The notes under the pieces: model-generated
Told to the model about the DNA's origin: nothing
What the model saw: only the letters and a program-made list of their open reading frames with translations
The model's database searches: none
NCBI GenBank assembly: GCA_030605565.1
Contig: JAUWIB010000043.1
Location: forward strand, 1-42,031
Direction: 5' to 3'
DNA: 42,031 nt
Source: a bacterium
Lineage (GTDB): Bacteria; Zixibacteria; MSB-5A5; GN15; FEB-12
Shown here: positions 30,741 to 40,692 of the stretch, one piece after another
How the letters are laid out: each line of letters opens with the position of its first letter
Position numbering within the stretch: the first letter of the stretch is position 1
Position numbers and translations under genes: made by a program

Positions 30741-33700
30741 TTAGAAGCGGATCTCTGTCCAGATCGAGATTTCACGCAGATGGCTGCGCCGATTGCGGTA
30801 GTTGTCGTTGGAATCCTGCCAGCGGGTGGACAGGCCGCCCTTGATCTGCCGACTGAAGGAGTAAGTCAGCACAGCATTCCAGGTGAAGTCGGATTTGTCG
30901 GCAGAGGCCACATACGGTTTGCCGCGGCTGGAGGTTTCCGTTTTACTGGCGTTCTTCTTGACACCGAGCGTGATTGAGACATTGGAGCGAAACTTCAGCT
31001 TCCCAAAGATCGGGATACCGATGCCTCCCGGAGCACTGAATGAGTATTTGGTGTCAAAGGCCAGCGATTGCTGCGAGCTTCTGGTGCAGGACTGCGGGCT
31101 GCCGTCCGAAGGATTGAACTTCTCGCTTTCATCTTTCGATCTGGTGGCTGTACCGGAGAGACTGAGAGCTTTGAACAGTTTGAAGCTGATAGCCAGGAGC
31201 GGGCTGTACCTGATCGAGACGCTTTTCTGAGTGGAGAAACCTCCATCCAGATCGACCGTTTCCTTGGTTGACCGCGAATAGCCGGTACGGGGGGCAAAGA
31301 CATCTATTATTCGGTTGACGATCGGCTTCAGAAGCGGCAAAGTCGTAAATTTCTGGATTCTAATGGACAGATCGGGCCAGGAGGTAGAGATAGACTCGTG
31401 TCGCGAACCCTGCTTGATAACGTCGCGTGTTATCGACCGCCTGAATTTCACATCGCAACTTATTCCGCCCAGGAAGCTGAAACCACTGGAGGCGTCGTAC
31501 TTGATGCCTTCACCGGCTACAGGTGGTCGGCTTTGGGTGGTGGTCGGTACATCGGTAGTGCGCTCAAGGCCAAAACGATACCGCCAAAAAGGCCGCTGAA
31601 GCAAACCGGGAACAGCGGAGTTGTATGACTGTCCATAACTGTAACTGGGCGGCTTCATCCATCCCGTCAGGAAACGCAGCACGGCCAACGGTGGGTCGTA
31701 GAAAGGTCGGCCGTCATCCTTTTTCTCCTCACCGCCTGCTCGCACATTCCTGCGACGCCCACTGAAGCGGCGTTCACCGCCTGACGATTTACCGCCGAGC
31801 AAGGCCATGTGATCGAAACGGCCTTTCACATTCCAGGAGCGGGACATCTTGGAGTGCCGAGATTCAGAGGACCGGTCCCAACTATCACTGTAGGAGGACT
31901 GGTACGAAAACGCTGTGCCGAAAAAACTCAACAGCTTGGGGTCATAGCTGCCGGTGAAAGACTGTGAAAAATTCGTCTCCAGACCGAGGCGGAAATCGCT
32001 GAAAGACAGGTTAACAAGATTGGCATCAGACAGATCCCGCCTGGTCGATAATTTGAATGAGGTCGACAGGTTGTCGAACAGTTTATAGCCAAGATCCATT
32101 CGACCATTGAAATCACGTTTGTAAGTGTGGCGGCGATTGAAGTTGGGGTCATCCGACACGCTGATGTTGCGGCTGAAGCTACCGGACAATTTCCAACTGT
32201 CCGGGTAGAGTCCAAGCGTGGCGCCGGACACCCGTCGGACGATCGGGATCGGTTTGGTCCAGAAAAGTATCGGCGGTCGTGGGATACCCTTGATGGCCAG
32301 GTCGAAATTGGACGTAACCTTGAGGTTCTCATTGAGGCTGTACGGAGTCGGTACGGAACGCGATAGTGTCCGACCGTATGTAAGGCCGCTGTTGAACCGG
32401 TTCAGCAGAACATCGAACAGGATGTTCTTCCCCTTGTACTTGAACGATTCGGAGATGGTCACGCTGCGGGTTTCCCGAACACTCTGCTCCAGTTCTCGCA
32501 CTTTTTCGGGCAGCACGATATCCGAGGAGGTGCGCAGCAGAGGCGTCGTAGTACTCTTGGTGTACGAGTAGGTGATGGGGATCCTGGCGCCCCATGATGG
32601 CGGCAGCAACTTATGGAACTGCAGCGACAAATTGTACCGGTATGACATCGATGACGAGCCGCTGCCAAGATTGCCACTGCCACCGCCGCGGGTGGCCGAA
32701 GAGATCCCGCGGAAGTACGGATCGCGAGAGTCGAAACCGAAACTATAGGTGACCAGGTCGGCCAGGGATCCATTGATGGCCAGTCGCCCGGCCGTGCCGA
32801 CGTCTTTTCGGACATCGGTCACGCGCAATTCATCCAACCAGACGTACCCATCCAGACGCTCAAGCGTATCGGTGGACGTGTTTACGAGGCCGGCTACGAA
32901 GTAGCGTATTTCGTTGAGGTTGGGTCGTCCCTTTACCCGGTAGGTGGAAGTGCTGTCATCGATCAGGTTCTGCTGACCTTTGGGCGCCGCCCGCATCAGC
33001 GAATCCTTGAAGCCGGTGATCTCATTGAAATCAATCTTGACGAAGTTGCGCTTATCCCAGCCGGGGTACAGGAAAGTTCGGTACTCGTAGTAATTCTCAC
33101 CGTCAACACCGATACGGAAGAAGAACCGAATTTTCGGATCCTGTCCTACCGGCGGCTCATCGATCCCCGCACCACCATAGACATACATCTCCATGTTGCG
33201 GTAGCCGGAGTAATTGTCAACGGCAATGAGTTCTTTGATGGCCAGACAGGTGTCGACATTGTTCAGACTTTCGAACTGCAGCAACAAACCGCGCTGAGCC
33301 TCGGTTACTCCGGTAGTACGATCCTCGTAGGCTTCAACGCCCGTCGGTGGGTCGAAAGTGCCGTCCTCCTCACTCACCGCCGCCACCACAAACCTCGTTT
33401 GCGGCATCGCCTCGGGTGTAACGACCGAGTCCTGCCAGGTGGACTGGACAAAGTACCAGGCCGCGACCTCCACCGTATCCCACTTGTCGTCGTCGACAGA
33501 ATCGTCTTCAAACCAGACGCGAATGTGGCTTATCTGATTCCAGTCCGGCGCCCCGCCGTCATCCACGATTTCAGCCAAAGCGGTGGAGTCTCGAATAGGG
33601 ATTCGGTAAGTCCACCATCGTCTTTCGACTCCGACATCTCGCGGCCAGTCCGATGAATCTACCCGAAACGAATCCGCCTCGAAATCGATCACATAGGAGA

Positions 33701-36700
33701 AGTAGGAATCTAACTGGTTGAATCCGAACGACGAAAGGGCTTCCTCGTCCGGCCTGCCCTGGACGGAAGGATCGTTGATGTTACCCTCGGTGCCGTTTAG
33801 CCATTCGTACCGAATCGACTCGTCATCCCAGTCGATATTACTACACTGCCCGGTCGGCAGAGGACATATGCCGTCGTCGAGGAAGTACCAGTTGTCACCC
33901 GCCGGATCAGCCGTGATGTCCTGAATGTAATCCCAGTACTCGGACTCTTCATGGTCGGCCTTCCCATCCAGCCCAACATCTTCTTCATCGTCGACCATGC
34001 CGTTCCGCGCCCCGTCGGTGGCAATCCCATCCTCGGAATTGGCGCTTTTGTCGCCGTTGACGTCTTCATTGATTTTTCCGAAGTCAAAGTGCAACTTGCC
34101 GCTTTTGGCACGAGCTCGAACTTCAAGTAACTGCGCCCGCTTGGGATCGACGCCCCCGGGCAGGTAGCGCATGATTCCGGCCCAGGATTTACGGTCGTTG
34201 GCCGTGGTATCGATCACCAATTGTTCGGCGACGACTGTGGTATCAGTCTCAAAATGCCGTGGGCGAAAGATCATGCGAAAAGTTCTTATCGTTCCCTGGC
34301 CCTGAGCGGCCTCGCGGTCCCAAACGTCATCCACCCTGACCAGGTCGCGCGGAGTGTGCCAGAGCAACTGGCCCCGAACGTAGTCGTCGCCGAGCGTAAA
34401 CGGTTTGGACGACCTTTTCCAGGCTGTGCGGTTGGTGCGTAGTGACAGATGATCGAGGGCCGACTCGAAATCATCCACATAAGCAACCCCCTCAACGTTG
34501 GGATTGGGGTGCGACTGAGCGATCTCACCCGAAATGCTGAAATTCGAAGGCGCTTCCGTTTCCACAAGGGGCAAAGCGTCGACTAACTTGGTAAGGAAAT
34601 TAGGTCGGAATGTCAGGCTACCGTCAAGGTCGTACACCAGGCTCTTGGCTGTTTCCTGGCCCACCCTCGGCTTGCGGTCCTGGGCTTTGTCGGATTTGTA
34701 CAGGACGGTGGCGCCGAATTTGAGATTTTTGCTGTATTCGTATTCGGTCCGCAGACCCAACAGGGTCTTTTTCTGGATAGCCAGAAACGGCGCGTATTCA
34801 AAATCGACTGCTAACTCTGAGTTCGGGTCGAGAGCCTCTTCGGAGATAAGGTTGATCTGGCCGAAATTATAATCAATAGTGTAGTCGGAACCCTTCTTGA
34901 GCGCCTTGCCGTTGACGGTGACTCGCTCCGAGCCTTCAATGATGTTGGCGCGGTTCAGACGGATGATTGAGCCACGAGTCTTGGTTGAAATACGCAGGAA
35001 ATAAAGGCTGGCATCCTGTTGCGGGCTACCTGTGAATCGGTATATGCCCGGCACGGAATCCATCAGGGCCATGGTTTCGTTACCACTCGAATCCATGAAC
35101 GTTCTGGTGGAGGCGAACGGCTCCCGCTCCGGGAAGATAATCAGACCCCAGTCCGGTCGGTAAATCTCTAATCGGTCATCGACCCGACCATCAGGGAATC
35201 TCTGATCGGCCGAGTTGTACTGGTCCAGCCCGAGGATCTCCAGATAGCTCTGGGTCAGTCCACCGACTTCCTGGTAGTCAAACACGTTGGTAGTGAGTTC
35301 GCTGCCGACACGCCCCTTGAGCACCTTGAGGTTAAGATCTTCAAGTTCCACTCCGCGAGTTACACTGTAGCAGTTGCGCCACATCAAGTGCCAGGAATTG
35401 TGAGATGAGTCCGGATTGTTGTGACGAAGAAGCCGCAGAGCCAAAGAGTCTCCGAACACTGTCCGGCTGAGATCACCGATAAGGATCGTATCCTGTTGTT
35501 CGAAGCGCTTGACTTTTAACCACGCGCCGAGAGCCTTGTAGCGTCCCTTTTCCGAGTTGAAAACGACATAGTGCAGATTGCGTTCACTATCGTTGTACCA
35601 TTGGTAGGCGGACCTGTCCACCTGCTTGACGTCAATTCCGCTGATCCGTTCGCTTCTGCCTATTAGAGTGTCTCTCGGATCAACCATCATAATGGCTAAC
35701 TCTGCCTCGGAGACGTCCTGACTACTTCTCTCTGTTTCGTAGATGATCAGATCAATTACTGAGTCTTTCGGGGCGAACTCCTCTGCGTAAAACAGATCAA
35801 ATATGCGGCCCGGTGCGAATTCGTAATCGCGGATAACAGTTGCGTTTTCCTCACCACCGGCGGTAAAAGTGAGTTGATCGGCCGACCCCTTCTCCTGTGA
35901 TGCAATCACCGTCATCTTGAGACTGCCCAGTTGCGCCGCCATTTTGATACCGAACAGACCCTTTACCTGGGCGGAGTAACCGACCAGGGCGGTGGGAGGG
36001 AGGTTGAGGGTGGTGTTGCCGGCCTCAATAGTCTTAAGGATATCGTCTTCGTCACCCTTGTAACGAATCTGGATACGGTTGGACAGCGGGATTTCGGTCC
36101 GGCTGTTCTGCGACACTTTGACCGTTATCTTGGATCCGATAGTGCCGGTAATATCGAACTGCGATATCTGCTCCATGTTCAGCGAGGGGAACTTGCTCTG
36201 TCGGTAGGTATCGGAGTTGGATGCGTCGGTCCAGTTGGAACGTCCCGAGAACGTGATCTTGCGAAAACCAGACACTTTCAAACCGGCGCCCCCTTCGCCG
36301 AAGACGCGATCAAGGCGCTTGGGTAGTGCAACCCTGATGCCCAGTCCTCCTTCGCCTTTCTTCCGCTCGGGGTCGGAGATAGCCTTGGATGTCAGCTCAT
36401 GAAATTTCTCTTTGGTTCCTTTGGCGATACGGAAAGTCAGGTACTCTCCCGCATCGGCGGACACCGGAACCAGCGACTGACTCTGGCCGCGGCGTTTGTA
36501 GAACTCGGTATTGAATGTCAGTGATGAGGTCTCGGCACTCGACCTGATCACCTTGGCCTGGTGTTTCATTCTCTGAGAGATCAGAGGGAAAGTCAGAGGG
36601 GAAAGGGCCGCCGAGAAATCGTAATTCGTTTCGCTGTATGAAGAGACCTGGCTTGGTGGGCTGTAAAGTTGGGCGACGAAACGGCCGGCCGACATCGCCG

Positions 36701-36773
36701 GGCACACCAAAACCACGACGATGATCGTCGTGACCAGAGACCAAATGACGTATTTCCGAACTGTTTTTTTCAC
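30741..36773 (-). CDS. sprA: SprA-family outer-membrane type IX secretion translocon protein
   Basis: A 2,010-residue giant predicted to form the outer-membrane conduit of type IX secretion (SprA/Sov). A signal peptide ending near AMSA (residue 29) is followed by the SprA N-terminal region (GYSAQVKGLFGIKMAAQLG, FAPGRIFDLFYAEEFAP), then AYVDDFESA near residue 770. An acidic Asp/Asn repeat follows at about 895-950 (DVNGDKSANSEDG, DVGLDGKAD), resembling calcium-binding type 3 repeats. VWLDELRVTDVRKDVG is also typical. The last 650 residues alternate as barrel strands and end in Phe. The start is GTG without a clear ribosome-binding site. Somewhat shorter than Flavobacterium SprA (about 2,400). 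Other T9SS genes are not in the window. Confidence 0.92.
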   Translation of the reverse strand: MKKTVRKYVIWSLVTTIIVVVLVCPAMSAGRFVAQLYSPPSQVSSYSETNYDFSAALSPLTFPLISQRMKHQAKVIRSSAETSSLTFNTEFYKRRGQSQSLVPVSADAGEYLTFRIAKGTKEKFHELTSKAISDPERKKGEGGLGIRVALPKRLDRVFGEGGAGLKVSGFRKITFSGRSNWTDASNSDTYRQSKFPSLNMEQISQFDITGTIGSKITVKVSQNSRTEIPLSNRIQIRYKGDEDDILKTIEAGNTTLNLPPTALVGYSAQVKGLFGIKMAAQLGSLKMTVIASQEKGSADQLTFTAGGEENATVIRDYEFAPGRIFDLFYAEEFAPKDSVIDLIIYETERSSQDVSEAELAIMMVDPRDTLIGRSERISGIDVKQVDRSAYQWYNDSERNLHYVVFNSEKGRYKALGAWLKVKRFEQQDTILIGDLSRTVFGDSLALRLLRHNNPDSSHNSWHLMWRNCYSVTRGVELEDLNLKVLKGRVGSELTTNVFDYQEVGGLTQSYLEILGLDQYNSADQRFPDGRVDDRLEIYRPDWGLIIFPEREPFASTRTFMDSSGNETMALMDSVPGIYRFTGSPQQDASLYFLRISTKTRGSIIRLNRANIIEGSERVTVNGKALKKGSDYTIDYNFGQINLISEEALDPNSELAVDFEYAPFLAIQKKTLLGLRTEYEYSKNLKFGATVLYKSDKAQDRKPRVGQETAKSLVYDLDGSLTFRPNFLTKLVDALPLVETEAPSNFSISGEIAQSHPNPNVEGVAYVDDFESALDHLSLRTNRTAWKRSSKPFTLGDDYVRGQLLWHTPRDLVRVDDVWDREAAQGQGTIRTFRMIFRPRHFETDTTVVAEQLVIDTTANDRKSWAGIMRYLPGGVDPKRAQLLEVRARAKSGKLHFDFGKINEDVNGDKSANSEDGIATDGARNGMVDDEEDVGLDGKADHEESEYWDYIQDITADPAGDNWYFLDDGICPLPTGQCSNIDWDDESIRYEWLNGTEGNINDPSVQGRPDEEALSSFGFNQLDSYFSYVIDFEADSFRVDSSDWPRDVGVERRWWTYRIPIRDSTALAEIVDDGGAPDWNQISHIRVWFEDDSVDDDKWDTVEVAAWYFVQSTWQDSVVTPEAMPQTRFVVAAVSEEDGTFDPPTGVEAYEDRTTGVTEAQRGLLLQFESLNNVDTCLAIKELIAVDNYSGYRNMEMYVYGGAGIDEPPVGQDPKIRFFFRIGVDGENYYEYRTFLYPGWDKRNFVKIDFNEITGFKDSLMRAAPKGQQNLIDDSTSTYRVKGRPNLNEIRYFVAGLVNTSTDTLERLDGYVWLDELRVTDVRKDVGTAGRLAINGSLADLVTYSFGFDSRDPYFRGISSATRGGGSGNLGSGSSSMSYRYNLSLQFHKLLPPSWGARIPITYSYTKSTTTPLLRTSSDIVLPEKVRELEQSVRETRSVTISESFKYKGKNILFDVLLNRFNSGLTYGRTLSRSVPTPYSLNENLKVTSNFDLAIKGIPRPPILFWTKPIPIVRRVSGATLGLYPDSWKLSGSFSRNISVSDDPNFNRRHTYKRDFNGRMDLGYKLFDNLSTSFKLSTRRDLSDANLVNLSFSDFRLGLETNFSQSFTGSYDPKLLSFFGTAFSYQSSYSDSWDRSSESRHSKMSRSWNVKGRFDHMALLGGKSSGGERRFSGRRRNVRAGGEEKKDDGRPFYDPPLAVLRFLTGWMKPPSYSYGQSYNSAVPGLLQRPFWRYRFGLERTTDVPTTTQSRPPVAGEGIKYDASSGFSFLGGISCDVKFRRSITRDVIKQGSRHESISTSWPDLSIRIQKFTTLPLLKPIVNRIIDVFAPRTGYSRSTKETVDLDGGFSTQKSVSIRYSPLLAISFKLFKALSLSGTATRSKDESEKFNPSDGSPQSCTRSSQQSLAFDTKYSFSAPGGIGIPIFGKLKFRSNVSITLGVKKNASKTETSSRGKPYVASADKSDFTWNAVLTYSFSRQIKGGLSTRWQDSNDNYRNRRSHLREISIWTEIRF

Positions 36774-36838
36774 TCTCGGCAGGAGTAACAGCGTTCAATT
36801 CAATCCGTTAGAAATAGTCCGATAGGTCTCCTTTGAGT

Positions 36839-37786
36839 TTAGAACTCGCCGATCTGAATAACTTCTTCCTGCAACATTATACCAAATTGCTCGAACACTT
36901 TCTCTTTTAATTTATCGGCCAACCGCCTGATATCCTTTGAGGATGCGCTGCCGGCGTTGACGATGACGTTGGCGTGGTGCTCACTCACCCGGGCATCGCC
37001 GACCGATATCTGTTTAGCCCCAATTTCCTCCAACAAACGACCGGCCGGGAGCTTGCCATGCTTCTGGCTGGAGTCTTCGATATTCTTGAAGAAACATCCG
37101 GCACACTTAGCCGAGCGAGGGAATTTGGCCTCACGTTCCTTCAATATGCCGTTAATCTTATCACGGATCAACCGCGAATCGCCTTTTTCGAGTTGGAAAC
37201 GAGCTTCGACGAGGATTTCGCGGGTGCTTTTCAAGTACGAATCACGATACCCGAACCGGAAATACTCGGGCTTAACCGTCTTAAGTTGTCCGTCCCGGCC
37301 GATCAGAACCGCCCGACTCAGTCGCCGTCCTATCTCACCACCATACGCGCCGGCGTTGCCGTAGACGGCGCCGCCAACCGTGCCCCCGATACCGGCAGCG
37401 AACTCCAGCCCTGACAGCGAATTATCGGCTGCAAAAGTCACCAGCGCCATCAACTCCTCCCCGGCCCCGCAGACGATTTCAGTTTCGTTCTCCAGACTCA
37501 GACCGCGTGTCCGGATTCTGATAATCAGGCCGGCGTAACCTGTATCCGATACCAACAGATTCGAACCGCCGCCAATCACGAAAAACTCAAGGCCAATCTC
37601 ATTGGCGGCACGGACTGCTTTGGCCACGTCGTCGACACTGTTTGCATCGAGGAAGTAGCCGGCCGCTCCGCCCGTCTTGAAAGTTGTAAACGGCGCCAAT
37701 GACTTATTCAGTTCCAGACGTTCTCCCAACTTTGAGCGCAACGCTTCCGAACGAATCTGTGCATCAGACTCTGGCTTGGACTCCAT
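36839..37786 (-). CDS. murB: UDP-N-acetylenolpyruvoylglucosamine reductase
   Basis: A 315-residue FAD enzyme reducing UDP-GlcNAc-enolpyruvate to UDP-MurNAc in peptidoglycan synthesis. FAD-binding segments FTTFKTGG, FFVIGGGSNLLV and GIGGTVGGAVYGNAGAYGGEIG are clear, followed by the substrate domain with RFGYRDSYLK and HANVIVN. It is a type II MurB. The proton-donor position, usually Ser in AGSxFKN, is Cys here (CAGCFFKN), a variant also known in other bacteria. The ATG at 37786 is chosen because AAGGG lies 8 bases upstream; a GTG at 37795 would overlap that site. Confidence 0.95.
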   Translation of the reverse strand: MESKPESDAQIRSEALRSKLGERLELNKSLAPFTTFKTGGAAGYFLDANSVDDVAKAVRAANEIGLEFFVIGGGSNLLVSDTGYAGLIIRIRTRGLSLENETEIVCGAGEELMALVTFAADNSLSGLEFAAGIGGTVGGAVYGNAGAYGGEIGRRLSRAVLIGRDGQLKTVKPEYFRFGYRDSYLKSTREILVEARFQLEKGDSRLIRDKINGILKEREAKFPRSAKCAGCFFKNIEDSSQKHGKLPAGRLLEEIGAKQISVGDARVSEHHANVIVNAGSASSKDIRRLADKLKEKVFEQFGIMLQEEVIQIGEF

Positions 37787-37914
37787 TTCGATCACCCTTC
37801 AATATACCGAAATGCGATCTCAAGACAAGCCAAAACCCCTCCAGCACAGACTCCGGACGCTGCCTCTGTCCATCTGATCAGTTCTGTGTCGGCGTTCGAT
37901 ATTCGGACCGAAGC

Positions 37915-38295
37915 TCAATCAGACTTACCCTGGTTTGGATCATCTGCCTGAGGGGACGCCTCCTGCGGGGCTGGTTGATCGCTGGATGAGGCGCTATCTT
38001 CGGCCTCCTTTTCGCTTGGCTCGGCATCCCCTTTCTTGAGTTCATCGACGTAGTTCATGCGCAGTTCGTAGAGGATGTGATCGAGCAGCTTCTTCTCCTC
38101 GTCGGTGAGGTTGCCCTCGGTCTTGTTCTTGAGCATGCCCAACAGGTCTATGGAACTCTTGGCCATATCAAGATCACGCTCCACCTTGCCGGTCAAGGGG
38201 GACGCGATTTTGCCCATCTGGTGCATGGCCCCCCCTTGCAGGGACACCACCAACTGGAAGAAAAGTGGATCCAATGTTACATCGGTCTGATTCAT
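37915..38295 (-). CDS. DUF1844-domain protein
   Basis: A 126-residue small soluble protein. The DUF1844 core covers residues 8-85: DPLFFQLVVSLQGGAMHQMG, then ERDLDMAKSSIDLLGMLKNK and GNLTDEEKKLLDHILYELRM. An acidic, Ser/Pro/Gln-rich tail ends it. Function unknown across the family. It lies between recG and murB on the same strand, with gaps of 47 and 128 bp. Confidence 0.85.
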   Translation of the reverse strand: MNQTDVTLDPLFFQLVVSLQGGAMHQMGKIASPLTGKVERDLDMAKSSIDLLGMLKNKTEGNLTDEEKKLLDHILYELRMNYVDELKKGDAEPSEKEAEDSASSSDQPAPQEASPQADDPNQGKSD

Positions 38296-38342
38296 GAGTA
38301 TACCTCGCTGTTGAAATCGGGTCGCTTCACAGCCGCCATGTA

Positions 38343-40430
38343 TTAGCCACCGCCAAGCTCCGTCTTTCGACCAAATGCCGAATTCTCCAGAAATGAATAC
38401 AGCTTGACGTGCTCGCTGTCAAGTTCGGTCTCTTTAGCGAACAGCGTTGACAGAAGATTTCGTGCTGTTTCGATGAGATCGCGATCGGCCGACAGCCGAG
38501 CTATCCGGAGTTCAGGCAGGCCGGACTGCTTGAACCCGAACATCTCGCCCGGTCCGCGCAGTTCCAGATCGGCTTCGGCAATAGCGAAACCATCGGACGT
38601 ACCGGTGAAGTACTGCAACCGCTTCTGTGCTATCTCCGACAGCGGTGGATGGGCCAGCGCCACCAGCGTCGCCTGTTTGTCGGAACGGCCGATTCTTCCG
38701 CGCAACTGATGCAACTGGGCCAAACCGAATCGTTCAGCATGTTCGATCACCATCACGGTGGCGTTAGGATTGTCGATACCGACCTCAATCACAGTAGTGG
38801 CCAGCAGAACATCCAACTCGCCGGACCGAAAACGCAGAAGAGTCTCGTCCCGTTCCTGCGGCTTAACTCGCCCGTGAACCATGCCCACGCTCAGATCACG
38901 AAAAACGGACGAAGACAGTTCCTGGTAGGCGTCCTCGACGTTTTCGAGTTCCATCTGATCCGACTTCTCAACCAACGGATAGATAATATATGCCTGTCCG
39001 CCCTTGCCGATCTCATCGACGACAAACTTGTACACCTTGTCGCGAGCGTCGTGGGTACGCCAGACGGTTCGCGTTATTTTTCGTCCCGGTGGCAGCGTAT
39101 CGATTGTCGAAATGTCCAGATCGCCGTACATCGTCAACGCCAGAGTGCGCGGGATGGGTGTCGCCGTCATTATCAACAGATCGGGGTTGTCACCCTTGGC
39201 GTGCAGCTTGCTTCGTTGCTCGACACCGAAACGATGCTGCTCATCGATAATCACCAGTCCAAGATTGTCGAAGGTGACATAATCATAGATCAGAGCGTGC
39301 GTCCCAAAGAGAACGTGAATACTTCCCTGGGCGCATTCGCTGGCCACCTTTTTCTTGACCGATGGTTTCAGACTCGACGTCAGCAGGGCGCATCGGAAAC
39401 CGAGCTTCTCAAGGGCCGGACCCCAGGTACGGAAATGCTGCTCGGCCAGAATCTCGGTCGGCGCCATAAAGGCTGTCTGCAACCCATTCTCGGCGACATA
39501 CAGAGTCGACGCGATGGCCACGACAGTCTTGCCGCAACCGACATCGCCTTGCAACATGCGCGCCATGGGATGCTTCGACTGAAGATCGATAAATATCTCC
39601 CGGATCACTTTTTTCTGTCCCGTCGTCAACTCAAACGGCAGTTCATTCTTGAACTTCGTGAGCGTCTCCCCGGGTGGCTGGTAGCGATGGTCCTTAACGG
39701 CTCTTTCCTTTTGTGCCTTACGGCGAAATACCATAAAGAGAAAGCCCAGCAGTTCATCGAAAGCCAAACGGCGTCGGCATGTTTCCAACTGCTCGCGATC
39801 ATCGGGATAATGGACCTTCTGAATCGCGGTGTGCAAGTCCACCAGTTGCGATTGGCCGCGAACAGTGGACGGCAGGTGATCGGGAATCGGCTCTGTCAGG
39901 TGATCGAAAACAAACGAGGTAATCCGTCGCAGGCTCTTGCTGGCGAGGCCCGCTTTCGACAACTCTGCGGTCTGCGGGTAGACCGGAATGATGCGTCCGG
40001 CGTGAACCATCTGCGATGAATCGTCATCGAGACGTTCCAGATCGGGATGGATCATCTGGTAACCCATGAAATACGAAACGGTGCCGGTCGCGGCGAACAT
40101 CTGTCCTTTCTTGAACAGGCGCTCCCAATACTTGACACCCGCAAACCACATCAGCGATATGGCGCCGCTGTCGTCCTCCAGGATCACCTCGTAGCGCCGC
40201 CGCCGCCCGTGCAGAATGCCGTGGGCTTTGACCATGCCGATGATCGTCACCGGCTGGTCAACCTGCACCCTGGCGATGGGTACGACATTGGTGCGATCGA
40301 GATATTGCCGTGGGAAATACGACAGCAGATCGCGCACCGTGTGCAGGTTGTGGTTAGCCAGGACTTCGGCTTTCCGGGGGCCGACACCCTTGACGTACTG
40401 CAGCGGTGAATCCAGTTTTAGTTCAGCCAC
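38343..40430 (-). CDS. recG: ATP-dependent DNA helicase RecG
   Basis: A 695-residue branched-DNA translocase that remodels stalled replication forks and Holliday junctions. The wedge/OB domain (VDQPVTIIGMVKAHGIL) precedes SF2 motifs: Walker A LQGDVGCGKTVVA near residue 295, TEILAEQHF, the DEQH box IIDEQHRFGVEQR, TATPIPRTLAL, then ATTVIEVGIDNPNATVMVIE and QLRGRIGRS. The C-terminal hook is present. GTG at 40430, with AGG 7 bases upstream, is preferred. A TTG at 40436 would begin inside a dispersed repeat. It heads the minus-strand run toward murB. Confidence 0.96.
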   Translation of the reverse strand: MAELKLDSPLQYVKGVGPRKAEVLANHNLHTVRDLLSYFPRQYLDRTNVVPIARVQVDQPVTIIGMVKAHGILHGRRRRYEVILEDDSGAISLMWFAGVKYWERLFKKGQMFAATGTVSYFMGYQMIHPDLERLDDDSSQMVHAGRIIPVYPQTAELSKAGLASKSLRRITSFVFDHLTEPIPDHLPSTVRGQSQLVDLHTAIQKVHYPDDREQLETCRRRLAFDELLGFLFMVFRRKAQKERAVKDHRYQPPGETLTKFKNELPFELTTGQKKVIREIFIDLQSKHPMARMLQGDVGCGKTVVAIASTLYVAENGLQTAFMAPTEILAEQHFRTWGPALEKLGFRCALLTSSLKPSVKKKVASECAQGSIHVLFGTHALIYDYVTFDNLGLVIIDEQHRFGVEQRSKLHAKGDNPDLLIMTATPIPRTLALTMYGDLDISTIDTLPPGRKITRTVWRTHDARDKVYKFVVDEIGKGGQAYIIYPLVEKSDQMELENVEDAYQELSSSVFRDLSVGMVHGRVKPQERDETLLRFRSGELDVLLATTVIEVGIDNPNATVMVIEHAERFGLAQLHQLRGRIGRSDKQATLVALAHPPLSEIAQKRLQYFTGTSDGFAIAEADLELRGPGEMFGFKQSGLPELRIARLSADRDLIETARNLLSTLFAKETELDSEHVKLYSFLENSAFGRKTELGGG

Positions 40431-40433
40431 AGG

Positions 40434-40459
40434 CAAGCCTGTTTCTCGCGCTTCGCGCG
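40434..40459. repeat. Dispersed repeat with CGCGC-TTC-GCGCG hairpin, copy 2
   Basis: Nearly identical to 15093-15118, including TTTCTCGCGCTTCGCGCG. It begins just upstream of the recG start and so would form part of the recG 5' leader, in the divergent gap with the nuclease gene. Confidence 0.6.
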
Positions 40460-40580
40460 TCTTCTACCAAGCCAATATCCTTATCGACCGAAACCTCTGT
40501 GGCTTCGACGACCTATGCTATTGTGTCTCATTGGGAGCCTGTAGTCAAGGGGAAATGGGGGTGGCCACTAAGGTTTCTGG

Positions 40581-40609
40581 TTGCAATTATCGATACTACG
40601 AGGTATTTT
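40581..40609 (+). promoter_or_regulatory. Candidate promoter of the DUF5655 nuclease gene
   Basis: TTGCAA (40581-40586), a 17-bp spacer and TATTTT (40604-40609). The leader would be about 77 nt before the ATG at 40693. Each hexamer departs from consensus in one or two bases. Confidence 0.4.
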
Positions 40610-40692
40610 GGACGCATAAGATGCTCATGTAAGAAGCTTGCTGAACACGCTCAATGCCTTGGGGGTGCTCAGCACGAATTGGAAGGGTACCA

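Noticed and set aside
36397-36798. A 133-codon minus-strand frame overlapping the start of sprA
   Set aside because: It lies in a different frame from the SprA signal peptide and N-terminal domain and has no support of its own.
38649-40019. A 456-codon plus-strand frame opposite recG
   Set aside because: Antisense to the helicase motifs; no domain, ribosome-binding site or promoter.
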